A DNA stretch of 64,000 nucleotides from Neogemmobacter tilapiae (GCF_014652215.1 NZ_BMYJ01000002.1:226815-290814); one strand, 5' to 3'. Counted from the stretch's first letter, positions 19,408 through 28,852 are shown. Translations and numbers: made by a program. Notes: generated by a model from the letters alone, not told the origin.

Positions 19408-19803
19408 ATGTCATATCTTGTTCTTTATCTGCTGACGGCGGTGATCTTTCTGGCGCTGGATGTCGTCATGCTCCGCATGGTCATGGCCCCCCTCTTCGAA
19501 CGCCATGTGCCTGACCTTTTGGCACCGGAAGCCAAGTTGATCCCCGCCGCTGTGTTCTACCTGTTCTATGTCGCGGGGCTGGTCTATCTGGTGTCCGCCC
19601 CCGCGCTGAAAACAGGGGGGCCAGTGCTGATTGCGGCGGCGATCATCGGGGCCATGGCCTATGGCACCTATGAATTCACCAATCTCGCAACGCTGAAAGG
19701 CTGGCATCCGGTGATGGTCGCCACCGATCTGACATGGGGCACTTGCCTGACCGCCTTTTCCTGCTGGGCCGGGCTGACGCTGACGCGCCTGTTCACGGCT
19801 TGA
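19408..19803 (+). CDS. DUF2177 family membrane protein
   Basis: 131 residues with four hydrophobic helices. The segment around GAMAYGTYEFTNLATLKGW and the following VATDLTWGT is characteristic of DUF2177, a family of unknown function. The ATG at 19408 has AAGGGGG upstream; the earlier in-frame start at 19366 lacks one. It lies 54 bp after nadK and 48 bp before the ArsC-like gene, so the three may be one transcript. Confidence 0.83.
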   Translation: MSYLVLYLLTAVIFLALDVVMLRMVMAPLFERHVPDLLAPEAKLIPAAVFYLFYVAGLVYLVSAPALKTGGPVLIAAAIIGAMAYGTYEFTNLATLKGWHPVMVATDLTWGTCLTAFSCWAGLTLTRLFTA

Positions 19804-19851
19804 GCCACAGCCCCACCCATGCCAGAAGGGCGGCAGACAAAGGAGCGGCGC

Positions 19852-20178
19852 ATGATCCTCTATGGCATTTCGACCTGTGACACCTGCAAAAAGGCTCTGA
19901 AAGCCCTGCAAGCGGCAGATCACAAGGTCGAGTTCCGCGACATCCGCCAATCGCCACTTTCCGAGGCTGAAATTGCCGAACTCGTGGGCGAATTTGGCGA
20001 CCGGCTGATCAATAAGCAATCAACGACCTATCGCGGTTTCAATGAATTCCTGCGGGAATCAGAGGCCGAGGCGCAATTGGCCGCGCAGCCCACTGTGATG
20101 AAACGCCCCGTCATCCGCGATGGCGACAGCCTTTATCTGGGTTGGGACGAGGATGTTCAGGCGGCGCTTTTGAAATGA
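19852..20178 (+). CDS. ArsC/Spx-family thioredoxin-fold protein (YffB-like)
   Basis: 108 residues with the ArsC-fold start YGISTCDTCKKAL (CxxC) and the RDIRQSPLSEAEI segment. It ends without the features of a true arsenate reductase, and no ars genes are nearby, so a YffB/Spx-type thiol protein of unknown role is more likely. AGGAG at 19841 places the start at 19852. A terminator follows directly. Confidence 0.83.
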   Translation: MILYGISTCDTCKKALKALQAADHKVEFRDIRQSPLSEAEIAELVGEFGDRLINKQSTTYRGFNEFLRESEAEAQLAAQPTVMKRPVIRDGDSLYLGWDEDVQAALLK

Positions 20179-20180
20179 CA

Positions 20181-20205
20181 AAGGCCCCTGTCATGCAGGG
20201 GCCTT
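20181..20205 (+). terminator. Terminator after the ArsC-like gene
   Basis: A perfect 10-bp stem AAGGCCCCTG (20181-20190) and CAGGGGCCTT (20196-20205) with loop TCATG, directly after the stop codon. It also faces the convergent cold-shock gene. Confidence 0.8.
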
Positions 20206-20226
20206 ATCAGGGGCAAAGCCCGGAGT

Positions 20227-20433
20227 TCAAAGCAGCCGCAGATCGGAGGCCGATTCGCGCCCGTCGCGGCCCGATTGCAGCTCGTAGCCAATTTTCTGAT
20301 TGTCGCTCAGACCTTTAAGCCCGGCGCGCTCGACGGCCGAGATGTGAACGAAGATGTCCTTGCCGCCATTGTCCGGCGCAATGAAACCATAGCCCTTGGT
20401 CGTGTTGAACCATTTTACGGTGCCGGTCGGCAT
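20227..20433 (-). CDS. Cold-shock domain protein (CspA family)
   Basis: 68 residues forming one cold-shock domain. The RNP1 motif KGYGFIAPD and RNP2 motif DIFVHISAVE are intact, so it should bind single-stranded RNA/DNA as an RNA chaperone. GGAGG five bases before the ATG at 20433 decides the start over a longer frame at 20451. The 140-bp region between this gene and the next holds its promoter and 5' leader. Confidence 0.93.
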   Translation of the reverse strand: MPTGTVKWFNTTKGYGFIAPDNGGKDIFVHISAVERAGLKGLSDNQKIGYELQSGRDGRESASDLRLL

Positions 20434-20573
20434 GCCGTCCTCCCATTCCAATCATCCCTTGGCGTTATTGCCACGGGCCGTGCAGCCATTCCTTGGATAG
20501 TCCGGCTGCCGTTGGCAGAGGCGGTCAAAAGGCGGTTGTCACGAGCGGAAGGATGCCAAAGGTCTTTAAAAAA

Positions 20574-21137
20574 TCAAGCAGGAATTGATTGGCCTTTGGA
20601 AACGCCGCTTACACGGCGACCAAAGACCAGACGATCAACTGAAAGTGGCCCCGGACCCAGCAGGATCAGCACTGCAAAAAGCAGCATCCACAACGCGCGC
20701 TGATCTAGGATCGTGCCGTCAGACGGCCCATCGAACCAGGCGCCAATCGTTTCGGCACTGACGCCATGCCCGTGAACATCGACCCAGCTTTGCATCATAA
20801 CAAAGCTCACCATTCCCAATGCCGCAAGCCGCGTCAGCAGCCCCAGTACGATCAGCGCGGGCAGCATGAACTCTGCCAAAGTCCCCGCAACCGCCACGGC
20901 CCAATGAAACAGGCCCAGCTGGCTGATATCATAGCCCAGGCTTTCCATCGTCTTGGGAAAAATCTGAGCATAGGCGGCGACCGACGGGCTTAAAAGGCCA
21001 AACGGACCGGGGCCGATTTTCGTCAATGCGGCGTTCCAGAAATAGAACAGCAGCACGGCTGCAAAGATGATGCGCGCAAGGGTCGGCAAAATGGCAAGGC
21101 CCGCTTGGTTCGCCCATGGGATGACTTTGCCTATCAT
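20574..21137 (-). CDS. DoxX-family membrane protein of the bufferin operon
   Basis: 187 residues with four hydrophobic helices and the DoxX-like opening ARIIFAAVLLFYFWNAALTKIG. As the last gene of the DUF2282-DUF692-DUF2063-DoxX operon it corresponds to the DoxX component often found with BufA/BufB/BufC, possibly helping redox or metal handling at the membrane. Its ATG overlaps the stop of the preceding gene (ATGA), so translation is coupled. Exact function unknown. Confidence 0.8.
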   Translation of the reverse strand: MIGKVIPWANQAGLAILPTLARIIFAAVLLFYFWNAALTKIGPGPFGLLSPSVAAYAQIFPKTMESLGYDISQLGLFHWAVAVAGTLAEFMLPALIVLGLLTRLAALGMVSFVMMQSWVDVHGHGVSAETIGAWFDGPSDGTILDQRALWMLLFAVLILLGPGPLSVDRLVFGRRVSGVSKGQSIPA

Positions 21138-21838
21138 GGCCTTACTCCTGCAATGGCATTGTTCTGGAGCAACAAGATCAGAATCGCTTGCAGGTCCAGG
21201 TCATCCGACGCGGCCTGTTCGATGCTTTGCCCGGCTTGCAGCGCTGCGATGAAATCGGCGGCCTGTGCCGCGATACCCTGCACCACCGGGTCAAATTCGG
21301 GCCTCAGGATCAACAGGTTCTGTGCCTGCAAGGGCAGAGGGCCAGGCGTCCCGCCAGTGTTCATCGCCCAGATGGTCTGGATCGGCCAATCTGACCGCAC
21401 CAAGCGCAGCGACGGCGCAAGTGCCAAGCCCATCGCAGGTGTCAGCGCGGCAAGATCGGGCCGAACATGGTCCGCGGCGTGATAGCTTTCGCGCAGGGCC
21501 AGTTCCGCACGGGCGACATCCGGCAGATAGGGCAGATGGGCCAAAGGCGCGAAGCTGGCCAAGAAATCAGGCATGTCTTGCCCATAAAGCATGATCAGCC
21601 GTGACTTTGGCGGACAGACTCTCAAATAAGCCCCAGCCATCGCCGAGAAAAATGCTTCACCCACGATCCGGCGGATCAACGGAAAGCCCGCTTCCAGCGC
21701 GCGGGTCAGGCTGGCGGCAACATTGTTGCGATAGACGTCAAAGCGGCGACCGGCCGGACGACCCTGCGGATCGATCAGGTTGGCAGGCGGGACCATCGCT
21801 GGGTTCAAAAGTGCTTGCCGAAAAGCCGTTTGGTTCAT
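21134..21838 (-). CDS. bufC1: DUF2063 partner of a multinuclear iron oxidase (BufC/HvfC-like)
   Basis: 234 residues. The N-terminal region with [17 protein letters not shown] and [13 protein letters not shown] is the DUF2063 signature (PF09836). In MNIO operons this protein is the partner thought to bind and present the precursor peptide to the DUF692 enzyme. The ATG at 21838 gives MNQTAFRQ and overlaps the end of the upstream gene (ATGA); the longer frame to 21898 would intrude into it. Overlaps at both ends show a tightly coupled operon. Confidence 0.85.
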   Translation of the reverse strand: MNQTAFRQALLNPAMVPPANLIDPQGRPAGRRFDVYRNNVAASLTRALEAGFPLIRRIVGEAFFSAMAGAYLRVCPPKSRLIMLYGQDMPDFLASFAPLAHLPYLPDVARAELALRESYHAADHVRPDLAALTPAMGLALAPSLRLVRSDWPIQTIWAMNTGGTPGPLPLQAQNLLILRPEFDPVVQGIAAQAADFIAALQAGQSIEQAASDDLDLQAILILLLQNNAIAGVRP

Positions 21839-22689
21839 GCCAAGACCCCCTGCAAGATACCCGCCGCCAGCCCCGCCTCGGCAACCAAGGTTGGCCAATC
21901 CGGCACATCATTGTCCCATTCGATCAAGGTCGGAAGTGGCCCGCCTATCCGAATGGCTTCCGCATACAGCCGCCAAACCGGATCGACCACTGCTGCCCCA
22001 TGGCTGTCGATCAGCAAAGGCGCCCCGTGGTCATCGGTCTGGGCATCATGCCCGCCCAGATGGATTTCGCCGACCAGATGCAGCGGAAAGCGGCGGATAT
22101 AGTCCCAAGGATCGCGCGCCTGATTGGTGCAGTTGACGAAAACATTGTTCACATCCAGCAGCAGGCCGCAGCCCGTGCGCTGGGCGATCTGGGTCAGAAA
22201 ATCGACCTCGTCCATATCGGTTTCTTGGAACGCCAGATAGGTCGAGGGGTTTTCCAGCAGCATCTTGCGCCCCAGCACATCCTGCACCTGATCCACATGC
22301 GCGCAGACGCGGGCCAGCGTGGCGGCGGTATAGGGCAGGGGCAAAAGGTCATTCAGAAAATCGGCGTCATGGGTGGACCAGGCCAGATGCTCCGAAAAGC
22401 TGGCCGGTTGCAGCCAGTCGCACAGATGCCGCAGACGGGCCAAGTGATCCACGTCCAAGGCACTTTCGCCTCCGATGGAAAGGCCCACGCCATGCACCGA
22501 AATGGGAAAGCGCGCCGCCAGATGACGAAGTTGGGCCAAGGGCCGCCCGCCGTCCCCCATGTAGTTTTCGGCATGAATTTCCAGCCATTCAACGGGCTGG
22601 GGCGCTGTGAGTATGTCGGAAAAGTGCTGTGGCTTGTATCCCACGCCCGGCGCGGCCGGCAGGTTGTTGCGGTGCGTTTGGTCCAGCAT
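21835..22689 (-). CDS. bufB1: DUF692 multinuclear iron-dependent oxidase (MNIO, BufB-like)
   Basis: 284 residues, TIM-barrel family DUF692 (formerly UPF0276). Family metal-ligand regions are visible: [12 protein letters not shown] near the start, [37 protein letters not shown] and GEIHLGGH. Members use two or three irons to oxidise cysteine residues of peptide precursors; for BufB the products on BufA are reported as thiooxazole-type groups that bind copper. The adjacent four-cysteine precursor makes that role likely here. It starts 51 bp after the precursor's stop, with a hairpin in between. Confidence 0.9.
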   Translation of the reverse strand: MLDQTHRNNLPAAPGVGYKPQHFSDILTAPQPVEWLEIHAENYMGDGGRPLAQLRHLAARFPISVHGVGLSIGGESALDVDHLARLRHLCDWLQPASFSEHLAWSTHDADFLNDLLPLPYTAATLARVCAHVDQVQDVLGRKMLLENPSTYLAFQETDMDEVDFLTQIAQRTGCGLLLDVNNVFVNCTNQARDPWDYIRRFPLHLVGEIHLGGHDAQTDDHGAPLLIDSHGAAVVDPVWRLYAEAIRIGGPLPTLIEWDNDVPDWPTLVAEAGLAAGILQGVLA

Positions 22690-22708
22690 CTGATCCCCCG
22701 TTTGAAAA

Positions 22709-22732
22709 GGGCTGGCCCCACCAGGCCAGCCC
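22709..22732 (-). terminator. Leaky terminator inside the bufferin operon
   Basis: On the minus strand, a perfect 9-bp stem GGGCTGGCC/GGCCAGCCC with a six-base loop, followed directly by TTTTC. It lies between the precursor stop (22741) and the MNIO start (22689). Partial read-through would give much more precursor than enzyme, as is common in peptide-modification operons. Confidence 0.7.
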
Positions 22733-22740
22733 GAAACCGA

Positions 22741-23031
22741 TCAAGCCTTCGGCAGGTCGCGGTCCAGGGCCTCCAGCGAGCCCATGCGGCCATCCGGCAG
22801 TTCCATCGTGGTGCAGGTGCCTTTCGCGACGGACTTCCACGCATTGCCCTGATAGTCGACCTTCGACGTCCCCGCGCATGTCGTCCCCTCGCCCGCAGCA
22901 CAATCGTTCTGCCCTGCCAGGGCCACGCCAAAGCACTTTTCCATTTCCTGCGCGCTGGCCGTCCCGACCAAAGTTCCGCTGAACGCTGCGGCCAAAGCAC
23001 CAGCAACAGCCAAGGTTTTCATCTGCGACAT
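22741..23031 (-). CDS. bufA1: Bufferin-type copper-binding peptide precursor (DUF2282)
   Basis: 96 residues: a Sec signal peptide (1-27, ending TASAQ) then a mature part of about 69 residues with four cysteines (C33, C44, C52, C73) in the DUF2282 pattern [14 protein letters not shown] - [15 protein letters not shown] - GTC. This is the BufA1 family: exported ribosomally made peptides modified on cysteine by a DUF692 enzyme and reported to sequester copper. The ATG at 23031 has AGGAGG with a seven-base spacer; the TTG two codons earlier would sit only one base from that site. First gene of the operon. Confidence 0.88.
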   Translation of the reverse strand: MSQMKTLAVAGALAAAFSGTLVGTASAQEMEKCFGVALAGQNDCAAGEGTTCAGTSKVDYQGNAWKSVAKGTCTTMELPDGRMGSLEALDRDLPKA

Positions 23032-23177
23032 CTTCAATCCTCCTGAAAAATCGCTTCATTGCGATGACCAAGGGATAGTCGCGGTGTACGATCACTCGCC
23101 AATCACGCGGCCGTGGCCCACGCGTAGGTGAACAAAGGAAACGTTTTGCAGATGCATCTAACTCTAGGGCAGACAAA
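23032..23177 (-). promoter_or_regulatory. Upstream region of the bufferin operon
   Basis: About 145 bp between the thrS terminator and bufA1 must hold the operon promoter. It contains a 10-bp palindrome AGATGCATCT (23150-23159) that could be an operator, and a small ATCGC/GCGAT hairpin (23050-23065) in the leader just before the ribosome site. No standard -35/-10 pair stands out; an alternative sigma factor is plausible. Confidence 0.35.
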
Positions 23178-23209
23178 AAAGCCCGCGCCAATTGCTCGGC
23201 ACGGGCTTT
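23178..23209 (-). terminator. Terminator of thrS
   Basis: An 8-bp stem AAAGCCCG (23178-23185) and CGGGCTTT (23202-23209), followed on the minus strand by a run of six T. It separates thrS from the bufferin operon. Confidence 0.85.
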
Positions 23210-23232
23210 GAAAATTGATTTATCGCAGTGGG

Positions 23233-25176
23233 TTAGTGCTGGGGCAGTTGCGCCAGCCCAGCGAATTCCGCAATCGCGGCTTCCAGCGACATTGTTTCAG
23301 TCCGGTTCTCACCCAGACGCCGCACTGAAACAGTCCGCTCTTCGACTTCTTTCTGACCAATCGCCAAGATCACGGGAACTTTGCCCACGGAATGTTCCCG
23401 AACCTTGTAGTTGATCTTTTCATTGCGCACGTCCGCCTCGGCCCGCACCCCCGCCGCGCGCAGGGCATTCGTCACCTCATGCACGAAACCATCGGCATCC
23501 GACACGATGGAGGCGACAACCACCTGACGCGGGGCCAGCCAGAAGGGCAGCTTGCCCGCATAGTTTTCGATCAGGATGCCGATGAAGCGTTCAAACGACC
23601 CAAGGATCGCCCGGTGCAGCATATAGGGCCGATGCTTGGCCCCGTCTTCGCCGACATATTCCGCGCCCAGCCGTTCCGGCAGGTTCGGGTCCACCTGGAA
23701 CGTCCCGCATTGCCATTCGCGGCCAATCGCATCGGTCAATTTGAAGTCCAGCTTCGGGCCATAGAACGCCCCATCGCCTTCGTTGATTTCATAGGGAAGC
23801 CCCAGCGCCTCAATCGCCGCTGTCAACGCGCCTTCAACCTTGTCCCATTGCGCATCCGTCCCGATCCGCACCTCGGGCCGGGTCGACAGTTTGATGTCGA
23901 ATTTCTCAAAACCCAGATCTTTGTAGACCGAGGACAAAAGCGCGATGAAACTGGCGCATTCGGCCTGAATCTGGTCCTCGGTGCAGAAGATATGCGCATC
24001 ATCCTGCGTAAAGCCCCGCACCCGCATCAGCCCATGCATGGAACCTGAGCTTTCATACCGGTGGCAAGCGCCGAATTCGGCCAGCCGCAGGGGCAGGTCG
24101 CGATAGGATTTCAGGCCCTGATTATAGACCTGCACATGGCAGGGGCAGTTCATCGGTTTCAGCGCGTTGATGCGCTTTTCCTTGGCGCCTTCCTCGTCCA
24201 CCTCGACGATGAACATATTCTCGCGGTAGGCCTCCCAATGGCCCGACTTTTCCCAAAGAATGCGGTCCACCACCTGCGGCGTGCGGATTTCCTTATAGCC
24301 CGCCTTGCGCAACCGGCCCCGCATGTAATCTTCCAGCGTCCGCCAGACCATCCAGCCGTTCGGATGCCAGAACACCATCCCCGGCGCTTCTTCTTGCAGA
24401 TGGAACAGCTCCATCTCGCGGCCAAGCTTGCGATGGTCGCGCTTTGCCGCTTCCTCCAGCATGGTCATATGCGCTTTCAGGTCATCCCGGTTGCGGAAGG
24501 CCACGCCGTAAATCCGCTGCAACATCGGCCGTGTCGCATCGCCCAGCCAATAGGCACCCGCAACATGCGTCAGCTTGAACGCATCGGCGGGCACCTGGCC
24601 CGTATGCTGCAAATGCGGACCTCGGCAGAAATCCTGCCAGTCGCCATGCCAATACATCCGCAGATCCTCGCCCTCGGGGATCCGGTTGATCAGCTCCACC
24701 TTGAACGGCTCGCCCGCCGCTTCGTAATGCGCAATCGCCCGCGCCCTGTCCCAGACCTCGGTCTTGACCGGATCGCGCGCCGCGATGATCTGTTTCATCC
24801 GCTGTTCGATCTGGCCAAGGTCTTCGGGGCTGAAGGGCTCTTTCCGGTCAAAGTCATAGAACCAGCCGTAATCCCGCACTGGCCCGATGGTCACTTTCAC
24901 GTCCGGCCAAATTTCCTGCACCGCCCGCGCCATGATATGCGCCAGATCGTGCCGGATCAGCTCCAGCCCCTGCGCCTCATCCTGCATCGTGTGGATGGCG
25001 ATGGTGGCGTCGGCTTGGATAGGCCATTGCAGATCGAAATGCGCGCCGTTGACGGTCGCACTGATCGCCTTTTTCGCAAGGCCGGGGCTGATGCTGGCCG
25101 CCACTTCGGCGGGCGTCACACCGGCCGCGAAATCGCGCTTGTTGCCGTCGGGGAATGTCAGGGAAATCTGGGCCAT
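23233..25176 (-). CDS. thrS: Threonyl-tRNA synthetase
   Basis: Class II synthetase of 647 residues that charges tRNA-Thr. The N-terminal TGS domain (about 1-60), the editing/SAD domain, the catalytic core (motif 1 near [11 protein letters not shown], the zinc region around [10 protein letters not shown], and [19 protein letters not shown]) and the C-terminal anticodon-binding domain are in order. The frame extends to 25509, but the ATG at 25176 starts the TGS domain ([11 protein letters not shown]) and has GAGG upstream. Monocistronic, with its own terminator. Confidence 0.96.
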   Translation of the reverse strand: MAQISLTFPDGNKRDFAAGVTPAEVAASISPGLAKKAISATVNGAHFDLQWPIQADATIAIHTMQDEAQGLELIRHDLAHIMARAVQEIWPDVKVTIGPVRDYGWFYDFDRKEPFSPEDLGQIEQRMKQIIAARDPVKTEVWDRARAIAHYEAAGEPFKVELINRIPEGEDLRMYWHGDWQDFCRGPHLQHTGQVPADAFKLTHVAGAYWLGDATRPMLQRIYGVAFRNRDDLKAHMTMLEEAAKRDHRKLGREMELFHLQEEAPGMVFWHPNGWMVWRTLEDYMRGRLRKAGYKEIRTPQVVDRILWEKSGHWEAYRENMFIVEVDEEGAKEKRINALKPMNCPCHVQVYNQGLKSYRDLPLRLAEFGACHRYESSGSMHGLMRVRGFTQDDAHIFCTEDQIQAECASFIALLSSVYKDLGFEKFDIKLSTRPEVRIGTDAQWDKVEGALTAAIEALGLPYEINEGDGAFYGPKLDFKLTDAIGREWQCGTFQVDPNLPERLGAEYVGEDGAKHRPYMLHRAILGSFERFIGILIENYAGKLPFWLAPRQVVVASIVSDADGFVHEVTNALRAAGVRAEADVRNEKINYKVREHSVGKVPVILAIGQKEVEERTVSVRRLGENRTETMSLEAAIAEFAGLAQLPQH

Positions 25177-25311
25177 GGCCTGATCCTCGTCTGTTTGGCG
25201 CCTACGAAACGCCCGGTTGCGGGTTATGTGGGGCGCTTGGTGCCCTTGGGCCGCGCGATTGTCAACGGGGAAAGGCCTTTCCAGAGACGGATTTTCGGCT
25301 ATGATTCCAAC

Positions 25312-26058
25312 ATGACAGAGCCAAGCTTTCACGAAACGCCCCAGGCCCGGCGGATCGCCTATCACCAGACGCCCGGCACCGGGCCGGGTATCGTCTTTCT
25401 GGGCGGTTTCCGGTCCGACATGACCGGATCGAAAGCCCTTTATCTTGAGGAACGCGCCCGCGCCGAAGGCCGCGCCTTTTTGCGCTTTGACTATTCCGGT
25501 CACGGCCAATCGTCAGGCCGGTTTCAGGATGGCTGCATTGGCGACTGGCTTGCCGATGCCCGCGCCGCCTTGGCGCTGACAACCGGCCCCCAAATTCTGA
25601 TCGGCTCCTCAATGGGCGGCTGGATGGCTCTCCTTCTGGCCCGCGCTTTGCCGGAAAGGGTCGCGGGCCTAGTCGGCGTCGCCGCCGCCCCGGATTTTAC
25701 AGAAGACCTGATGTGGGCCACCGCCACCGCCGCCCAACGCGCCGAGTTGGTGGAAAAGGGCCAGATCACTCAACCCTCCGACTATGATCCCGCGGGCTAT
25801 CCCATCACCCTGAAACTGATCGAGGATGGCCGCGCCAACCTTGTCCTCCGCGATCCTTTGCACCTGCCCATGCCGGTGCGTCTGTTGCAGGGCACTGCCG
25901 ATACCGATGTGCCCGTCGCCCATGCCCTTCGGCTGTTCGACCATGCCACAGGCCCCGATATCCGCCTGACGCTGATCAAGGGGGCGGACCACCGGCTTTC
26001 CACGACGGAATGTCTGACGCTCATCTGGGACACGGCCAAGGGGCTGGCCAGCCCATGA
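25312..26058 (+). CDS. Alpha/beta hydrolase (ABHD10-like)
   Basis: 248 residues. [22 protein letters not shown], the nucleophile elbow GSSMGGW and a late Asp/His pair (TADTDVP, GADHRLS) form a complete catalytic triad. The pattern resembles bacterial homologues of ABHD10-type acyl thioesterases, a tentative assignment. No strong ribosome site. Its stop overlaps the ATG of the next hydrolase gene (ATGA), so the two are co-translated. Confidence 0.8.
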   Translation: MTEPSFHETPQARRIAYHQTPGTGPGIVFLGGFRSDMTGSKALYLEERARAEGRAFLRFDYSGHGQSSGRFQDGCIGDWLADARAALALTTGPQILIGSSMGGWMALLLARALPERVAGLVGVAAAPDFTEDLMWATATAAQRAELVEKGQITQPSDYDPAGYPITLKLIEDGRANLVLRDPLHLPMPVRLLQGTADTDVPVAHALRLFDHATGPDIRLTLIKGADHRLSTTECLTLIWDTAKGLASP

Positions 26059-26786
26059 CCGAACCCGTGCTGATGATCCCCGGCCTGATGTGTGACGCCC
26101 GCGCGTTCCTGCATCAGGTGAATGCGCTGGGGGCGGATCGGCTGGTGACGATGGCCTTGCCCCTGCAAGGCACCAAGGTCGAGGATATGGCCAAGACCTT
26201 TCTGGAACAGGCCCCGCCGCGCTTTTCGCTGGTCGGCTTGGGCTTGGGTGGTGACATCGCGCTCGACATGGCCCGCCGCGCACCCGACCGGATCAGCCGC
26301 ATGGTGCTGATCTCCACCGATCCCTTGGCCGAACCGCAGGCCGTGATGATGGCCCGCGAGGGCCGCATGATCGCCGCCCGCGCCGGGCGGCTGATGGATG
26401 CCTTGGCCGATGAAATCCCCGATGCTGCCCTTGCTGACAGCCCCCTGCGTGCGCGGGTGCGCCGCAAGTTGGAAGAGATGTGGAAAGGCCTTGGCGTCGA
26501 TGTCTTCCTGCGCCAGTCCAAAGCCATGCAGCGCCGCCCCGACCATCAGCGCACCCTGCGCCAGACGAACGTGCCCTGCCTGATCCTTGCGGGCGAACAG
26601 GACACGCTGGTTCCCGTCCGCCGTCAGGAATTCATGGCCGGCATGCTGCCCTTTGCCCGGATGCAGATCATCCCAGGCGCGGGCCACTTGCCCACGATGG
26701 AAGCGCCGGATGCGGTGAACGCGGCGCTTCTGGATTTTCTGGCAGGGCCGATGGTCTTGAAACTGCCCCCTCTGGTGTTGGAATAG
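26055..26786 (+). CDS. Alpha/beta hydrolase fold protein lacking the serine nucleophile
   Basis: 243 residues with the general hydrolase plan: an N-terminal strand with MIPGLMCDARAF, acid residue in GEQDTLVP and histidine in GAGHLPTME. The nucleophile elbow, normally GxSxG, reads VGLGLGG, so the catalytic serine is replaced by glycine (codon GGC at about 26238-26240). The protein is probably not a standard hydrolase; it may be a binding protein, a non-hydrolytic enzyme or a decaying paralogue. Coupled to the preceding intact hydrolase by a 4-bp overlap. Confidence 0.8.
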   Translation: MTEPVLMIPGLMCDARAFLHQVNALGADRLVTMALPLQGTKVEDMAKTFLEQAPPRFSLVGLGLGGDIALDMARRAPDRISRMVLISTDPLAEPQAVMMAREGRMIAARAGRLMDALADEIPDAALADSPLRARVRRKLEEMWKGLGVDVFLRQSKAMQRRPDHQRTLRQTNVPCLILAGEQDTLVPVRRQEFMAGMLPFARMQIIPGAGHLPTMEAPDAVNAALLDFLAGPMVLKLPPLVLE

Positions 26787-26792
26787 CGCCCG

Positions 26793-27641
26793 CTAGCCAA
26801 AAAGCCCGACCAGAAAATCGCTGGCTTGCAAAGCGGGCCGGTTCATAAGCCTGGCCAGCAGAACGGCCTGCCCATCCCCAGTTCCATCGGCGTCGAACAG
26901 CAATCGCCCAGTTGCCGCATCATAGAGAAAGCGGTCTTCGGCATCTTCGGCCACCTTGCCCAGATGAAAGGCATCGTCGTCCAACGCCCCTTCGGGCAAG
27001 TCGAAAAAGGCAGCATTGACCACGATCTTGTCCTCACCTACGGCGAAATCCATGATCTTGTCAGCGTCGCCTTCCCGTGCGTTCCGAAACCGGAAATGAT
27101 CCGCACCCGCATCCCCTGTCAATTCGTCACGGCCGCGCCCGCCTGTCAGTACATCGTCGCCGCGCCCGCCAAAAAGACTGTCGTTGCCACTATCCCCTGA
27201 CAATTCGTCATTCTGCCCTTTGCCCCAAAGAACGTCATCCCCTCTGCCACCGAAAAATATGTCCCAGCCAGAGGTCAAGGTGATCTGGTCATCCCCCCGC
27301 AGGATGTATCGCGCGCAGCCCTCGCTGTCATCCACCTGAAAGAAATAGCTTATCCGCTTCATGGACAGGGACAGATCACTGATCTTCATTGCAAAGCTGT
27401 TGTCAACCACTGTGTAGAGGCTGTTCACAAGGCCCGATACGAACACGGTCCCATCGGATGCCTGCCTGCGGGCAAAATCGCTGCCATAAAAGGTCGTGAC
27501 CGCACTGCTGAAGCTCTCCATCTTGACCCTGTCATCCCAGACCCTGATCCAGTCCGGCGAATGGAGCCAATGGAAATATTGTAGAGTGACGCCTTGCGTC
27601 AGTTCGCCGACCGGCGGGCGACCAAACTTGAATTCTGCCAT
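26793..27641 (-). CDS. RTX protein, tandem paralogue 1
   Basis: 282 residues: an N-terminal domain of about 115 residues opening MAEFKFG, four to five GGRGDDVL-type Ca2+-binding repeats (about 125-175), then a C-terminal domain with DRFLYDAATGRLLFDADG and ASDFLVGLFG. The last part matches the serralysin-type secretion domain, so type I secretion is likely. The same architecture occurs in the next two genes. This copy is the most divergent, with the shortest repeat block. Ribosome site weak (GCGAG). It is tail-to-tail with the hydrolase pair, 6 bp apart. Confidence 0.82.
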   Translation of the reverse strand: MAEFKFGRPPVGELTQGVTLQYFHWLHSPDWIRVWDDRVKMESFSSAVTTFYGSDFARRQASDGTVFVSGLVNSLYTVVDNSFAMKISDLSLSMKRISYFFQVDDSEGCARYILRGDDQITLTSGWDIFFGGRGDDVLWGKGQNDELSGDSGNDSLFGGRGDDVLTGGRGRDELTGDAGADHFRFRNAREGDADKIMDFAVGEDKIVVNAAFFDLPEGALDDDAFHLGKVAEDAEDRFLYDAATGRLLFDADGTGDGQAVLLARLMNRPALQASDFLVGLFG

Positions 27642-27787
27642 GATAAACTCGCTGCGATAAATGAATGTCGCAACTATGGCGTGTTTTCTCTCAAGCGCAA
27701 ACTATTTCACACTTCGCGTCGCCCTCTGTAGGGGATGGAGGCAAAGGATTGCCTTCGCGGCCAGTCGCCGGACCAACGTCTTGAAAC

Positions 27788-27818
27788 CGCCCCCACCGGT
27801 CTTGGACCAGGGGGGCGC
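27788..27818 (-). terminator. Terminator between RTX paralogues 2 and 1
   Basis: Outer stem CGCCCCC/GGGGGCG with an inner GGTC/GACC pair, just beyond the stop of RTX paralogue 2 and ending GGTTTC on the minus strand. The 183-bp gap to the next RTX gene therefore probably holds a separate promoter. Confidence 0.55.
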
Positions 27819-27824
27819 GTTGTC

Positions 27825-28784
27825 TCAAACCAATATGTCGATCACGATGTCGCTGGCCACAAGGTTCGGTTTGTTTGTCAGTGTTGCCAGCAGGATCGCC
27901 GGGTCATTGCCGCTGCCATCCACATCAAAGAACAGCCGCCCTGTCGCTTTGTCATAGATGAAACGGTCGTCCAGGTCCTGTGCCGCCGTCCCCTTTCGGA
28001 AGGCATTGGCAGGCAAAACACCCTCGGGCATCGCAAAGGCGCCTGGGTCGATGATGATCTGATCATTGCCGCTGGTGAAATCACTGATCACATCGGCCTT
28101 GTTCCCCGCTGCGGCAGAAATGAACATAAATTTGTCCGCCCCCGCCCCCCCGGTCAAAGTATCTTTCCCCGCGGCACCCAGCAGAATGTCCGCCCCCGCG
28201 TTACCCGACAGTCGGTCATTTCCCGCATCGCCGTGCAAAAAGTCATTGCCTTTGCCGCCCAGCAAATGATCGTTGCCCTGTTGGCCAAACAGCCGATCAT
28301 TGCCCGCCCCGCCCAAAATGCTGTCATGGCCTGTGCCGCCTGCCAGCGAATCGGCCGCGCCATTGCCCAGCAAAGTGTCGTCGCCTCCACCACCTGTCAT
28401 ATTGTCGCTTTGCGAAGTCAGGATCATCCGGTCATTGCCCGACAACAGCCATCCGATCAGCCCGGATTCATCATCATCCCGGATAAAGTCCGCAAACGGC
28501 CCCAGCGCCAAATTCAAGCCGGTCACATTCATCGCCGTCACGCCCTCAATCATCAGCGTCAGGCTGGTCACCTTGCCCGATGGAAAGCTGATGTCGCCTT
28601 CCGTCAACTGCAAGGCAAAATTCTGTCCAGACAAGACCGCCGAAACCCCCGCACTCATCGTGGTATTCAGGCTATCCTTGCCAAAACGCAGCGTTTCAGG
28701 GTCGGTCAGAATTTCCATAAACGCCAGCGAGACGCCTTGACCCACGGGTGCCCCGGCCGGAATTGCAAATTTGAACAGCGCCAT
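27825..28784 (-). CDS. RTX protein, tandem paralogue 2
   Basis: 319 residues: N-terminal domain (1-120) opening MALFKFA with MNVTGLNLALG, a linking GNDRMILT, seven to eight GGxGNDxLxG repeats (about 125-200), and the C-terminal secretion domain with DRFIYDKATGRLFFDVDG and ASDIVIDILV. Presumed to be exported by a type I system encoded elsewhere. AAGGAG six bases before the ATG at 28784 decides the start over one five codons upstream. It shares all three domains with the flanking RTX genes. Confidence 0.85.
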   Translation of the reverse strand: MALFKFAIPAGAPVGQGVSLAFMEILTDPETLRFGKDSLNTTMSAGVSAVLSGQNFALQLTEGDISFPSGKVTSLTLMIEGVTAMNVTGLNLALGPFADFIRDDDESGLIGWLLSGNDRMILTSQSDNMTGGGGDDTLLGNGAADSLAGGTGHDSILGGAGNDRLFGQQGNDHLLGGKGNDFLHGDAGNDRLSGNAGADILLGAAGKDTLTGGAGADKFMFISAAAGNKADVISDFTSGNDQIIIDPGAFAMPEGVLPANAFRKGTAAQDLDDRFIYDKATGRLFFDVDGSGNDPAILLATLTNKPNLVASDIVIDILV

Positions 28785-28812
28785 AACATGCTCCTTCAAG
28801 ATTGTTTATCAG

Positions 28813-28835
28813 GCCCGACCACGGCGTGATCGGGC
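28813..28835 (-). terminator. Hairpin between RTX paralogues 3 and 2
   Basis: A 6-bp stem GCCCGA (28813-28818) with TCGGGC (28830-28835) in the 68-bp gap between two RTX genes. No long T-tract on the minus strand, so a weak terminator or processing site. Confidence 0.45.
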
Positions 28836-28852
28836 ACGCTGAAATCCCTGTG

